The notes under the pieces were generated by a model. The model saw only the letters and a program-made list of their open reading frames with translations, searched no databases and was not told the origin of the DNA. A stretch of DNA of 37,445 nt, from assembly GCF_014897315.1 (NCBI RefSeq), contig NZ_JABUYL010000027.1, positions 1 to 37,445 of the forward strand. Reading direction: 5' to 3'. The stretch is from Proteus sp. FME41. Its GTDB lineage: Bacteria; Pseudomonadota; Gammaproteobacteria; Enterobacterales; Enterobacteriaceae. Positions within the stretch are counted from its first letter, which is position 1. Each line of letters begins with the position of its first letter. The position numbers and the translations under genes are program-made. Shown in pieces: positions 18,197 to 26,892 of this stretch.

Positions 18197-19777
18197 TTAC
18201 AACGCTGCCATTGCTTCTTTCGCAAGTGCCCCTATTTTGTCCCATTCTTGATTATCAATAAGATTTGAAGGCACCATCCATGTACCGCCACAAGCAAACA
18301 CACGAGGCAATGCAAGATAATCTTTCACATTATTCGGATTTACGCCGCCTGTTGGCATAAAAGAAACCGGATAAACAGCACTCAACGCCTTAAGCATGGC
18401 AATACCACCGGATAATTCTGCGGGGAAAAACTTCAATACACTTAACCCTAGCGCCATAGCTTCTTCCACTAAACTTGGCGTATTGATACCCGGAATAATA
18501 GGAATATTACGTTGTTGGCAATACTGCACAATTCGAGGGTTAAACCCTGGACTGACAATAAAATCAGCCCCAGCTTCAATAGCCTGATCAACCTGAGCTT
18601 TTGTTAATACTGTACCCGCACAGATGATCATATTAGGAAACGCCACTCTTAATTGACGAATAGCCTCTGCGGCCGCAGGAGTACGAAAGGTTATCTCAGC
18701 ACTAGGCATACCGTTTTCAACCAATGCTTTACCCAATGCAACCACATCGTCCGCATTGTTAATCGCAATAACAGGAATAATTTTTAGTGTCGTAAGTTGT
18801 TCAAGGAGTGTTGACATAGAGTATCTCGTTAAGTGAATAGGGGATGTGTTTATCGAAAAATGTGGCATCGAGGTTGACGGAATAATCGCGCCACGATGTT
18901 GAATAACCGTACTTGCAAGTAAGTGCGCATAATGTGCCGATTCAATTACTGATTTTCCAGCCAAACGTGTAGCAAGATAACCCGCACTGAATGAGTCACC
19001 GGCGGCGGTTGTATCAATCACATTTTGCTTATCAAGTTTAAGAGCGGGAACTTCATCACAATGCTCTTGCTGTATAATCCGGCAAGGCTCTGCGCCTTTT
19101 TTAATCACGATTTCTCCAACCCCAAATTTAATCGCTCTAGACACGCATTGTGTTTCCTCACTATCCCCCCAAAGAAGAAACTCATCATCTAATGTGAGAA
19201 AAGCAAGGTCAGTTAATGACAAAATAGCTTGATAGGTTTTTTGCGCGGCATCGAGGCTTTCCCATAACCTTGGTCGATAGTTATTATCAAAGGCAATTTT
19301 CACACCTTTTTCCCGACACTTGATCAAGTGTTGTAAAAGTAATGCTCTGTCTTCAGGTGATAAAATCGCTAAGCTGATGCCACTTAAATAGAGGTAATCG
19401 AAATCAAGTAATCGTTGAAAAACAAGAGGGGCTTCTGGCGTTTGTAACCAATATCGTGCGGCGGCGTCGTTACGCCAATAATGGAAAGTGCGTTCTCCTT
19501 CGGTATCCGTTTCAATAAGATAAAGTCCGGGTAATTTATTATCTAATCTCTGGACTAATTCAGTATGTACACCTTCTTTTTGCCATTGCTCTAACATGGC
19601 ACTACTCATTGAATCTGTACCTAACGCACTGACATAATGAACAGATAAATTAGGATTTGCGCGAGTCAAATAAACAGCAGTATTAAGAGTATCTCCTCCA
19701 AAATGGCGCACAATATTCGCCTGATTTTCAGATAGTTCAATCATACATTCGCCAATAACAGCCACATTGATAGCCAT
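18197..19777 (-). CDS. kdgK-eda: Fused 2-keto-3-deoxygluconate kinase / KDPG aldolase
   Basis: One 526-residue frame carries two enzymes. Residues 1 to about 306 match KdgK (PfkB family), with the substrate region GGDTLNTAVYL and the catalytic DTTAAGD motif, base D261. Residues 321-526 match Eda, with E361 in EITFRT, the Schiff-base lysine K449 in VLKFFPAE, and the PTGGVNPNN phosphate loop. The pair is spaced exactly as E45 and K133 in E. coli Eda. The roughly 14-residue linker reads like translated spacer DNA and ends at a methionine that is the normal Eda start. The chain turns KDG into KDPG and then pyruvate plus glyceraldehyde-3-phosphate. Start at 19777 chosen for its GGAAAG site. A KdgR box lies upstream. 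No stop interrupts the junction. Confidence 0.95.
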   Translation of the reverse strand: MAINVAVIGECMIELSENQANIVRHFGGDTLNTAVYLTRANPNLSVHYVSALGTDSMSSAMLEQWQKEGVHTELVQRLDNKLPGLYLIETDTEGERTFHYWRNDAAARYWLQTPEAPLVFQRLLDFDYLYLSGISLAILSPEDRALLLQHLIKCREKGVKIAFDNNYRPRLWESLDAAQKTYQAILSLTDLAFLTLDDEFLLWGDSEETQCVSRAIKFGVGEIVIKKGAEPCRIIQQEHCDEVPALKLDKQNVIDTTAAGDSFSAGYLATRLAGKSVIESAHYAHLLASTVIQHRGAIIPSTSMPHFSINTSPIHLTRYSMSTLLEQLTTLKIIPVIAINNADDVVALGKALVENGMPSAEITFRTPAAAEAIRQLRVAFPNMIICAGTVLTKAQVDQAIEAGADFIVSPGFNPRIVQYCQQRNIPIIPGINTPSLVEEAMALGLSVLKFFPAELSGGIAMLKALSAVYPVSFMPTGGVNPNNVKDYLALPRVFACGGTWMVPSNLIDNQEWDKIGALAKEAMAAL

Positions 19778-19840
19778 AGCGCTTTCCATTTTCACATTAG
19801 CAGTAATGTCATTTTATTTTAAATCGATTCAATTAAAAAG

Positions 19841-19860
19841 ATTTAAAACAACATTTCATT
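19841..19860 (-). promoter_or_regulatory. KdgR operator of kdgK-eda
   Basis: On the coding strand AATGAAATGTTGTTTTAAAT, a near-ideal match to the KdgR consensus (AATRAAA-y-nnn-GTTTTA). It lies about 65 bases above the kdgK start codon, where a repressor would overlap the promoter. Confidence 0.8.
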
Positions 19861-20165
19861 AATTTTGTGATATTGTCACTGTTTTCAAAATGTATGAAAA
19901 GTAAGTTTAAATAAGATCCATAAAAAGCCATAAAGTACTCATCATATTATCAGGTGTTCAAATACCCAATAGCATATGCAAAACCATGGCAGTTATTTAT
20001 CTCTATCTACTTTAAATTCAACGCGATACACATATAAAAAACATCAAATTTAGATGTTTTTTGTTTAAAAATACTGTGATTAGCAACACGTTACATGATG
20101 AAAAATCGTTAGCCTTATTGAATCATCATCGTTAATCACTATAATTTTTGTGGCATTTCAAATAT
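19861..20165. other. Divergent regulatory region between kdgK-eda and kdgR
   Basis: No gene seen. A terminator-like hairpin, AAAAACATC / GATGTTTTT followed by TG (20037-20063), sits in the middle and would insulate rightward transcription entering kdgR or end a short rightward transcript. A CRP-like element near 19869-19883 (TGTGATATTGTCACT) has five rather than six central bases. Confidence 0.4.
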
Positions 20166-20185
20166 AATGAAACAATAAATCATTT
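20166..20185. promoter_or_regulatory. Candidate KdgR autoregulatory operator
   Basis: AATGAAACAATAAATCATTT, 14 bases above the kdgR start. The left half is a full consensus half-site, the right half (AATCATTT) is approximate. Position at the ribosome site suggests autorepression. Confidence 0.5.
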
Positions 20186-20198
20186 TTTAGGACTCACA

Positions 20199-21020
20199 AT
20201 GTCTGAAATAGAAAACACTCCTGATTCAGTTTCCTCTGTACTCAAAGTATTCGCTATATTACAAGCACTTGGCGAGGAAAAAGTGATTGGTGTGACAGAG
20301 TTATCCTTGCGGATCATGATGTCTAAAAGCACCGTCTATCGTTTTTTACAAACGATGAAAACGTTAGGATATGTATCCCAAGAAGGGGAAACAGATAAAT
20401 ATTCTCTTAACTTAAAATTATTTGAGTTAGGCGCTAAGGCACTCGAAAACCAAGATTTAATTAAACTGGCCGATGAGCAAATGTATCGCCTTGGAAAACG
20501 GACTAAAGAAACATTACATCTGGGGACATTAGACGAAGACAGTATTGTTTACCTACATAAAATCGATTCTGAATATAATTTACAGATGTATTCTCGTATC
20601 GGTCGCCGTCGCCCACTTTACAGCACGGGGTTAGGTAAAATCATGTTAGCTTGGTTACCTGAAACAGAAATTCGTGCAATTCTGGCTAACGTAACGTTTG
20701 AACCTTTTACAAAATACACCCTAAAAGATATTGATGCGTTACTTGTAGAATTAGAACAAGTACGTAAACAAGGTTATGCAGAAGATAAAGAAGAAATGGA
20801 ACACGGTTTACGTTGTTTTGCTGTGCCAATTTATAGTCGTATGGGAAGAATTATTGCCGGGCTCTCTTTATCACTTCCTTTAATTCGCTTCCAAGAAGAA
20901 AACAAAAAAGTATTAATTGCACAATTACATGAAGCGGCGGCCAATATTTCCTCAGGATTAGGTTTTCACGATTATCCATTTAGCGATATAGACACCGATG
21001 TAATTGCTGAAAACATTTAA
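20199..21020 (+). CDS. kdgR: IclR-family transcriptional regulator KdgR
   Basis: 273 residues, closely similar to E. coli and Dickeya KdgR over the whole length. The N-terminal winged helix reads DSVSSVLKVFAILQALGEE with recognition helix MSKSTVYRFLQTMKTLGY. The IclR effector domain follows (YSRIGRR.PLYSTG.GK, GLRCFAVP, AGLSLSLP). KdgR represses pectin and uronate catabolic genes and is released by 2-keto-3-deoxygluconate. The start chosen is ATG 20199 with AGGACT four bases upstream; an in-frame upstream start would add 17 residues not found in relatives. KdgR-like boxes stand before itself, kdgK-eda, kduI and dctP, so this is the local regulator. Confidence 0.96.
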   Translation: MSEIENTPDSVSSVLKVFAILQALGEEKVIGVTELSLRIMMSKSTVYRFLQTMKTLGYVSQEGETDKYSLNLKLFELGAKALENQDLIKLADEQMYRLGKRTKETLHLGTLDEDSIVYLHKIDSEYNLQMYSRIGRRRPLYSTGLGKIMLAWLPETEIRAILANVTFEPFTKYTLKDIDALLVELEQVRKQGYAEDKEEMEHGLRCFAVPIYSRMGRIIAGLSLSLPLIRFQEENKKVLIAQLHEAAANISSGLGFHDYPFSDIDTDVIAENI

Positions 21021-21050
21021 AATCCACTTCTAATAATTTGTTTATAATAG

Positions 21051-21085
21051 AAAATCCATTAATTTTATATTGATGGATTTTTTTA
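21051..21085 (+). terminator. Terminator after kdgR
   Basis: Stem AAAATCCAT / ATGGATTTT (21051-21059 with 21073-21081), 13-base loop, then a T-rich run. It lies between convergent kdgR and ygjV and its A-run could serve the leftward transcript. Confidence 0.75.
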
Positions 21086-21099
21086 TTTACTGGTTATTA

Positions 21100-21609
21100 T
21101 TAAGGGATCTGTAACTTTGCTTTATACAGTTTAAAAATAGTTCGGCTATTCACAACCAAAAAAAGGCTTTCTTGTATCATTCCACCTATTGAACCTGCCC
21201 AAATATTATGTGTTAACCAACATAAGGTACTGGTCAACATACATAACCTGAGCACAATGCCGTGAAAACGAAATAGCGCATAGGTTGTTAATGTTGTCGC
21301 AAATAACGTTAATATTTGTATGGGATGTATAATTTGGGGGATCACTAAAAACCATGCTAAAGCAATAAAGATCAACATGATCCCAATATTACGCGAATAG
21401 CCCGATACCCAATTTCGGATTGCACAAAGTAAACAGTTAATGGCGCCTACCGTTGAGCCGATTAAAAAGAAATGAAGGGACATCACGAGGCCATTGAGCG
21501 TGAGCTGAAACCTAAGTTTGCTATCTTGTCGTTGCATAAAGGCGGTTGCACCAATAAGGCAACCCAGAACACCAATACCTTGGGCAAACCAATAATCGTC
21601 AAAAAACAT
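21100..21609 (-). CDS. ygjV: YgjV family inner membrane protein
   Basis: 169 residues with five or so hydrophobic helices, matching the Imp-YgjV family. Features include the opening QGIGVLGCLIGATAFMQR and INCLLCAIRNWVSG. Function unknown. In E. coli ygjV lies beside the hexuronate genes uxaCA, and here it lies beside kduD, so the link to sugar-acid metabolism recurs in a different arrangement. A very strong ribosome site (GGAGGT, three bases before ATG) suggests efficient translation despite the terminator between it and kduD. Confidence 0.9.
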   Translation of the reverse strand: MFFDDYWFAQGIGVLGCLIGATAFMQRQDSKLRFQLTLNGLVMSLHFFLIGSTVGAINCLLCAIRNWVSGYSRNIGIMLIFIALAWFLVIPQIIHPIQILTLFATTLTTYALFRFHGIVLRLCMLTSTLCWLTHNIWAGSIGGMIQESLFLVVNSRTIFKLYKAKLQIP

Positions 21610-21633
21610 GCAACCTCCTTTTCCAAGCTCAAT

Positions 21634-21656
21634 AAAAAAAGGCGCCTTTGGGCGCC
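21634..21656 (-). terminator. Terminator after kduD
   Basis: On the minus strand GGCGCC-caaa-GGCGCC followed by T7, a compact GC-rich stem. It separates kduD from ygjV, so ygjV depends on read-through or its own promoter. Confidence 0.85.
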
Positions 21657-21674
21657 CTCTTCAACAATGACGTA

Positions 21675-22436
21675 TTAACGAGCTAACCACCCACCATCAA
21701 CTGCGATGGTATAGCCATTAATATAATCAGAAGCCGATGATGCTAAGAAAACAACAGGCCCCATCATGTCACTCGGAACTCCCCAACGCTCTGCGGGAAT
21801 ACGTTCTAAAATAGCAGCATTACGTTCTTCATCAGCACGTAAAGCAGCTGTATTATTTGTTGCCATATAGCCAGGGGCAATCGCATTCACATTAATACCT
21901 TTACTTGCCCACTCATTCGCTAACAAACGGGTTACGCCCATAACGCCACTTTTAGAGGCGGTATAAGACGGCACACGAATGCCACCTTGGAATGAGAGCA
22001 TTGAGGCAATATTAATAATTTTACCGCCAGTGCCTTGTGCAATAAATTTTCTAGCAACCGCTTGAGACATGAAAAAGAGACTTTTAATATTGAGATCCAT
22101 AACATCATCCCAATCTTTCTCTGTAAAATTAATCGCGTCTTCTCGGCGAATAATACCGGCATTATTGACCAAAACATCGACATGTCCAAAATGAGCAACC
22201 GCTTTATCCACTAATGCGGGTAACTCATTGGTTTTACTCACATCAGCTTGTAAACTTAAAAAGCGACGGCCTAAGGCTTCGACTTCAGCAATGGTTTCTG
22301 TCGGCTCGACAAGGTTAATACCTACAATATCGCAACCTGCTTGAGCAAGGCCTAAAGCCATGCCTTGGCCTAAACCTGTATTACAGCCAGTTACAATGGC
22401 GACTTTACCTTTCAAATCGAATGCATTAAGGATCAT
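21675..22436 (-). CDS. kduD: 2-dehydro-3-deoxy-D-gluconate 5-dehydrogenase
   Basis: 253-residue classical short-chain dehydrogenase. The cofactor loop is TGCNTGLG (16-23). The catalytic residues are S145, Y158 and K162 (YTASK), with NNAG at 91-94. It matches E. coli KduD closely. It interconverts 3-deoxy-D-glycero-2,5-hexodiulosonate and 2-keto-3-deoxygluconate with NAD(H), the step before KdgK. It follows kduI by about 95 bases on the same strand and ends at a strong terminator. AGAGGT precedes the ATG. Confidence 0.95.
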   Translation of the reverse strand: MILNAFDLKGKVAIVTGCNTGLGQGMALGLAQAGCDIVGINLVEPTETIAEVEALGRRFLSLQADVSKTNELPALVDKAVAHFGHVDVLVNNAGIIRREDAINFTEKDWDDVMDLNIKSLFFMSQAVARKFIAQGTGGKIINIASMLSFQGGIRVPSYTASKSGVMGVTRLLANEWASKGINVNAIAPGYMATNNTAALRADEERNAAILERIPAERWGVPSDMMGPVVFLASSASDYINGYTIAVDGGWLAR

Positions 22437-22531
22437 ACTATTACCTCTAACATCGGGAATATGTAGAAAAAAATCACCGTTACATCACGCAATCAGTGAC
22501 TGTTTTATGGTGAGTGACAGATTTACTTTGA

Positions 22532-23368
22532 TTAGCGAAGATCACGAACAGCAACATGATCCATGTCGCTAAAGACCTGATTTTCACCGACCATTCCCCA
22601 AATAAAAGTATAAGCCTGAGTCCCTACGCCGGCATGAATGGACCAACTTGGCGAAATAACGGCTTGTTCGTTATGAATTAATAGATGGCGAGTTTCATCT
22701 GGTTTACCCATCATATGGAATACCGCAGCATCTTCTTTCATATTGAAATAGAAATAGACTTCCATACGACGTTCGTGTGTATGGCAAGGCATGGTGTTCC
22801 AAAGGCTTCCTTCCTCTAGTTGGGTCATACCCATCACTAATTGGCAGGTAGGTAATACATTAGGCACGAGGTATTTATAAATAGTACGGCGATTACTGGT
22901 ACTTGCATCCCCTAATGTTTCAGGAGAAGCCTGATCTTGTGTGATTTTACGTGTTGGATAAGTGGTATGTGCGGGAGCGCTGTTATAATAGAATTTAGCT
23001 GGATGAGCAGGATCAACACTTTTAAAGCTCACATCGCGAGCGCCTTTACCTACATAAAGGGCTTCTGCTTTACCCACTTCATAGTTTGTGCCATCAACCG
23101 TAATCACACCTGCGCCACCAATATTAATAAGGCCTAATTCACGGCGTTCTAGGAAGTACGTAACACCAAAAGATTTACCTAATTCATTAGAAAAAGTCAG
23201 CACAGAATCTACTGGCATAATACCGCCAAATACAATGCGATCAATATGGCTATAAGTCATAGTGAGTTTATTGGAGCTAAACACTTCTTCTATCAGAAAC
23301 TCACGGCGCAAGCCTTCTGTATCAAGCTGTTTGGCATGGTCGCTATGAATGCTTTGACGAGTTTGCAT
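22532..23368 (-). CDS. kduI: 5-keto-4-deoxyuronate isomerase
   Basis: 278 residues from the ATG at 23368 (TTGAGG upstream), the same length as E. coli KduI; an in-frame TTG four codons earlier is less likely. The zinc ligands are all present at the E. coli positions: H196, H198 and E203 in [14 protein letters not shown], and H245 in SWSIHAG. It isomerises 4-deoxy-L-threo-5-hexosulose uronate, made from unsaturated uronides, to the KduD substrate. The substrate source would be pectin or, in Proteus-like animal associates, chondroitin or hyaluronan fragments. A KdgR palindrome lies about 110 bases upstream. Confidence 0.96.
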   Translation of the reverse strand: MQTRQSIHSDHAKQLDTEGLRREFLIEEVFSSNKLTMTYSHIDRIVFGGIMPVDSVLTFSNELGKSFGVTYFLERRELGLINIGGAGVITVDGTNYEVGKAEALYVGKGARDVSFKSVDPAHPAKFYYNSAPAHTTYPTRKITQDQASPETLGDASTSNRRTIYKYLVPNVLPTCQLVMGMTQLEEGSLWNTMPCHTHERRMEVYFYFNMKEDAAVFHMMGKPDETRHLLIHNEQAVISPSWSIHAGVGTQAYTFIWGMVGENQVFSDMDHVAVRDLR

Positions 23369-23473
23369 AATGAACCTCAATTCCTAGCCTTGATAGGCAT
23401 CAATGATAATGTATGAAAATGCATCAATTTTATAGAGACACGATATCAATAAAAAACACAACCATCAATAAAA

Positions 23474-23493
23474 ATATAAAACATTGTTTTGAT
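23474..23493 (-). promoter_or_regulatory. KdgR operator of kduI-kduD
   Basis: ATATAAAACATTGTTTTGAT contains the perfect palindrome AAAACA-T-TGTTTT, the core of the KdgR consensus. It lies in the 255-base region between kduI and the terminator of the lyase operon. Confidence 0.75.
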
Positions 23494-23550
23494 TTTTTGA
23501 GCATGTCGTTCTTTTTATGGGAGAAGTCACTATTTTCGCGAAAAAGTAAC

Positions 23551-23580
23551 AAAAAAAGAGCCACTCAATTTGAGTGGCTC
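23551..23580 (-). terminator. Terminator of the PTS-lyase operon
   Basis: On the minus strand GAGCCACTC-aaatt-GAGTGGCTC followed by T7. It lies 43 bases after the lyase stop and separates it from kduI. Confidence 0.9.
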
Positions 23581-23623
23581 CCGACTTAACTGATAATAAT
23601 TTATTGATGAATACTTGATGACT

Positions 23624-24997
23624 TTATTTATAGTTCTGCTTAATATCTTGCGAAATCGCTAACCCACGTTTTGCTTCTTTTTCAGCTAATTCAACCGACA
23701 AGCCAATATAAGAACGTGGATCAAGCATTGCCTTAATTTCATCTGCATTAAAAGCGGCTGTAATGGTGTCATTTTTCATCAGGTTAGTATAAAAATCTTC
23801 ACCGTCTGCTGCCGTTTTAATGGCTTCTTCATATAACAGTGCGTGCGCTTTATCTTTACCTAATTTTTCTGCCATTTTCATCATAACGTATTCGGTATTA
23901 TCTAATCCCTTATTTCTCATCACGTTATGTAGCATTCTCTCTTCATGAGGCACAATCGTTCTTGAAAGTTCTTCCGTTCTTAACAAGATTTCTGTTGTCA
24001 GTTCTAATGCTTCCTCAATTAAACCATCAAACAACATATAAGAACTGCTATCGCCTTCATAAGGTCTGACTGCAGAGTACATACCCACATTCGGTAACGA
24101 GTACAATTTCTGTGAGTTAGCGATAATGCCTTTTGCTAATTTGGGATTAATTTTATGAGGCATTGTGCTACTACCCACTGTGCCTTTGGTAAATCCTTCA
24201 GAAACCTCAGCAATTTCTTCTAACGTGGTGCTATACACTTCTTCACCAATTTTATGGCAGATATTTGCCATCAGTGCCAAGTTCATCATGTACTCTAATT
24301 TATGCGTACTTAGGTTACGTGATGGTACTTCCATTGCTTGCATACCCACTAATTCAGCAACACGTTTTTGTACTTTCATGCCCACTTCAGGCATTGAGTT
24401 AAAAGCCCCCACAGCACCCCCCATCATAATGGTGAATACACGCTTTTCGCACTCTTTCATTCGTTGGTAGCAATCTATAAAATCGCTGATCCACACTGAA
24501 ACTTTATACCCGTAAGTGATAGGAATAGCATGACGACCGTGCGTTCTACCTGCCATTACCATATGCTTTGTTTTTTCAGCAAGCTTAGATAAGTTTTCAA
24601 TAATTTCGCTTAGTAATAACATGAACTTATCGTGCACGGTTTTCATCATATACAGCTGTGAACTTTGCTGTATATTTTGCGTGGTAATGCCGTAGTGCAC
24701 ATATTTACCACTCTCTTCAGAGCATGCATTCACCAATACTTTTAAGAAAGGTACAAAGCCATGACCGATTTTTTGATAAATACGGTTCATCTCTTCGAAA
24801 TCGATATTTTCAATAATCGCCTTTTCTTTAATTTCATCCGCGGCAGACTGTGGAATAAACCCGTATTCAGCTTGTGCTTGCGCTAACATTGCTTCAAACA
24901 TCAACCAAGTTGAATATTTAGCTTCATTGGACAGCAGATTTTTAATACCGCGATCGTCGATTGTTTTACTTTTAGAATCGTATAACGCTCTCATCAT
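23624..24997 (-). CDS. Adenylosuccinate lyase-like fumarase/aspartase-superfamily enzyme
   Basis: 457 residues. The superfamily signature GSSTMPHKINP is at 275-285 with catalytic serine 276 or 277. The acid histidine lies in GRTHGRHA (H153), and HYGITTQN near 101 is the first conserved block. These are the marks of lyases that release fumarate from a C-N (or C-O) bonded succinyl group. It is about as long as PurB, but the setting is catabolic: it starts eight bases after a PTS permease and shares its terminator. So it probably cleaves a PTS-imported, phosphorylated compound rather than making purines. Its substrate is unknown. A true purB cannot be formally excluded without comparing to the rest of the genome. 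Confidence 0.85.
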   Translation of the reverse strand: MMRALYDSKSKTIDDRGIKNLLSNEAKYSTWLMFEAMLAQAQAEYGFIPQSAADEIKEKAIIENIDFEEMNRIYQKIGHGFVPFLKVLVNACSEESGKYVHYGITTQNIQQSSQLYMMKTVHDKFMLLLSEIIENLSKLAEKTKHMVMAGRTHGRHAIPITYGYKVSVWISDFIDCYQRMKECEKRVFTIMMGGAVGAFNSMPEVGMKVQKRVAELVGMQAMEVPSRNLSTHKLEYMMNLALMANICHKIGEEVYSTTLEEIAEVSEGFTKGTVGSSTMPHKINPKLAKGIIANSQKLYSLPNVGMYSAVRPYEGDSSSYMLFDGLIEEALELTTEILLRTEELSRTIVPHEERMLHNVMRNKGLDNTEYVMMKMAEKLGKDKAHALLYEEAIKTAADGEDFYTNLMKNDTITAAFNADEIKAMLDPRSYIGLSVELAEKEAKRGLAISQDIKQNYK

Positions 24998-25005
24998 GTA
25001 TCCTT

Positions 25006-26562
25006 TTATTTCTTCATTGCTTCATCAACAGCATTGCGAACAAATTCGACTTTAGGGCCATAAATAACATGGACATGGTTTGCTGCCGGAAAGAAGAATG
25101 CTGTACATCCAGACTCCAACATTAATTCTTTATCTATTTGATTCACTTCATTAATATCGATACGTAATCGTGTAATACAGTTATCAACATTACGAATATT
25201 TTGTTTGCCACCTAACGCTCGGATTAAGATCTCAGCAATTTCGCCATAACGTTTTTCTTTGATTAGCGTATTTTTCATGTTGCTTGATTCTTCTCTACCC
25301 GGTGTTTTGATATCAAATTTGACGATAGCCCAGTAGAAAATAAAGTAGGTCACAACAGCAAGCGTGCTACCAATAAGCACTAAGAAGATCCAGTTAGTGT
25401 GCTCGTACAGTAATCCAAAGATAGTGAAGTCAAAGACAGTGCCTCGAATATAACCAATCGCTACACCAGCTAAAGAGAGCAGAACTGCGCCAATCCCCAC
25501 AATAATCGCGTAAATTAAATAGAGTAGCGGTGCGATAAAGACGAAGGTAAATTCAAGAGGCTCCGTGACGTTACCTAACATTGCGGTTAAAACCATTGTC
25601 ACCAGCATCGATTTAACTTCAGCACGGTTCTCTTTCTTCGAGGTTTTATAAATTGCTAACGCGATGGCAGGGAACAGGAACAGCGTAACCAACATTTGTT
25701 GCTGTGCCATAAAGCGCGTTAGGCTTGGCATCATCGCCCAATATTCGCTGCTTGGCCCTTGATTAAATAGCACCTCAGTCATTGCAGGAACAACGCCCAC
25801 ATAGGTTTGCCCATCAATCACATAAGAACCGCCCGCTTCGGTAAATCTAAACAAAACGTTCCAGACGTGGTGTAAGCCAAATGGAATAAACAGACGTTCA
25901 CCACCCGCGGTAAAGAAAGGCCCGACAGGACTTAAGAAGACAACCGAGAGCTTAGTTAAGCCCATCACTAATACTTCCCAAATAAATGGCAGTAATGCAC
26001 CTACACCAATCATTAATCCGACCATAATAATGGCGACAGATTTTTTTCCTGAGAAGAAAGCAAATGCAGTAGGAAGCTCAAGGTTATAGAACTTATCCGT
26101 TGCCCATGCGGCGATTAATCCCGTGATAATCCCCCCTGCGGCACTGATATTCATGGTTTGTATACCCAGTACCTTGATTTGCCCGACTTGCGTCATAATC
26201 GCAGGATCAGCCAGTTTTCCTGTCAATACCAACCAGATATTGATAGTACTTATCAAGGTTAAATACCCCACCACAGAGGCAAAGACGGCTATCCCTTTAT
26301 CTTTGTGGCTCATTCCATACGCCACCCCCATTGCAAACAGAAGTGGAATATTATCAAACACCACGCCTGCAATAGTACGGATACTCACTAATAAGGCATT
26401 GACTGTTTCATTTCCTAAGAAAGGAAAGCGTGCAATCATATAAGACTGAACTAAAGCACCACTGATCCCCAAAATCATACCAATAGGTGCCAATACGCCG
26501 ATAGGTAGAAGTAGGGTTCTACCAAAGCGCTGAATAGATTCGCTGAACTTTTTCCTGGCCAT
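25006..26562 (-). CDS. PTS EIICB permease, glucose/maltose-type (MalX-like)
   Basis: 518 residues. The EIIC domain (about 1-420) has some ten membrane helices, with LLLPIGVLAPIGMILG near the start and the substrate loop GNVTEPLEFTFVF (family GxTEPxEF). A linker leads to an EIIB domain (about 445-518) with the phosphorylated cysteine C462 in VDNCITRLR. No EIIA is fused, so it must borrow one, as MalX borrows Crr. It imports and phosphorylates a sugar or sugar derivative. The ATG has AAGGA upstream. It is first in a two-gene operon with the lyase, under the RpiR-type regulator encoded just upstream on the same strand. Confidence 0.93.
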   Translation of the reverse strand: MARKKFSESIQRFGRTLLLPIGVLAPIGMILGISGALVQSYMIARFPFLGNETVNALLVSIRTIAGVVFDNIPLLFAMGVAYGMSHKDKGIAVFASVVGYLTLISTINIWLVLTGKLADPAIMTQVGQIKVLGIQTMNISAAGGIITGLIAAWATDKFYNLELPTAFAFFSGKKSVAIIMVGLMIGVGALLPFIWEVLVMGLTKLSVVFLSPVGPFFTAGGERLFIPFGLHHVWNVLFRFTEAGGSYVIDGQTYVGVVPAMTEVLFNQGPSSEYWAMMPSLTRFMAQQQMLVTLFLFPAIALAIYKTSKKENRAEVKSMLVTMVLTAMLGNVTEPLEFTFVFIAPLLYLIYAIIVGIGAVLLSLAGVAIGYIRGTVFDFTIFGLLYEHTNWIFLVLIGSTLAVVTYFIFYWAIVKFDIKTPGREESSNMKNTLIKEKRYGEIAEILIRALGGKQNIRNVDNCITRLRIDINEVNQIDKELMLESGCTAFFFPAANHVHVIYGPKVEFVRNAVDEAMKK

Positions 26563-26892
26563 ATTTTTTTCCTTATGACTTCTCGAATATAAAAGAATTA
26601 CCGAGGTACTCTAGCTTAGGGATTATAGGAAATGAATGACGTGGTGGTTTTAAATATTATCTCATGTCATTTTTTATGACCTAGGTCTTTTTAATTAAAA
26701 TATTAATTAAGAATAGTGAATAAATTGTTTTATTCTATTAATGGATATTTATTTTAAAGTTTAGTCGTAATATTGAAAATAAAGATAATTTTAAAATAAT
26801 TAATCATTTATTTAACTGGATAGATTAATAGTATTTACACATTAATGATAAATAAAATATTCAATTAATATCAATGCTTATTTGAGTAACAC
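26563..26892. other. Promoter region of the PTS-lyase operon
   Basis: 330 AT-rich bases, no gene. A perfect 10-base palindrome GACCTAGGTC at 26678-26687 stands out as the only GC-containing symmetric element and is the best candidate operator for the neighbouring RpiR-type regulator. Confidence 0.45.

Noticed and set aside
19866-19886. CRP-like site TGTGATATTGTCACT upstream of kdgK-eda
   Set aside because: The two half-sites are five bases apart instead of six; kept only as a weak note.
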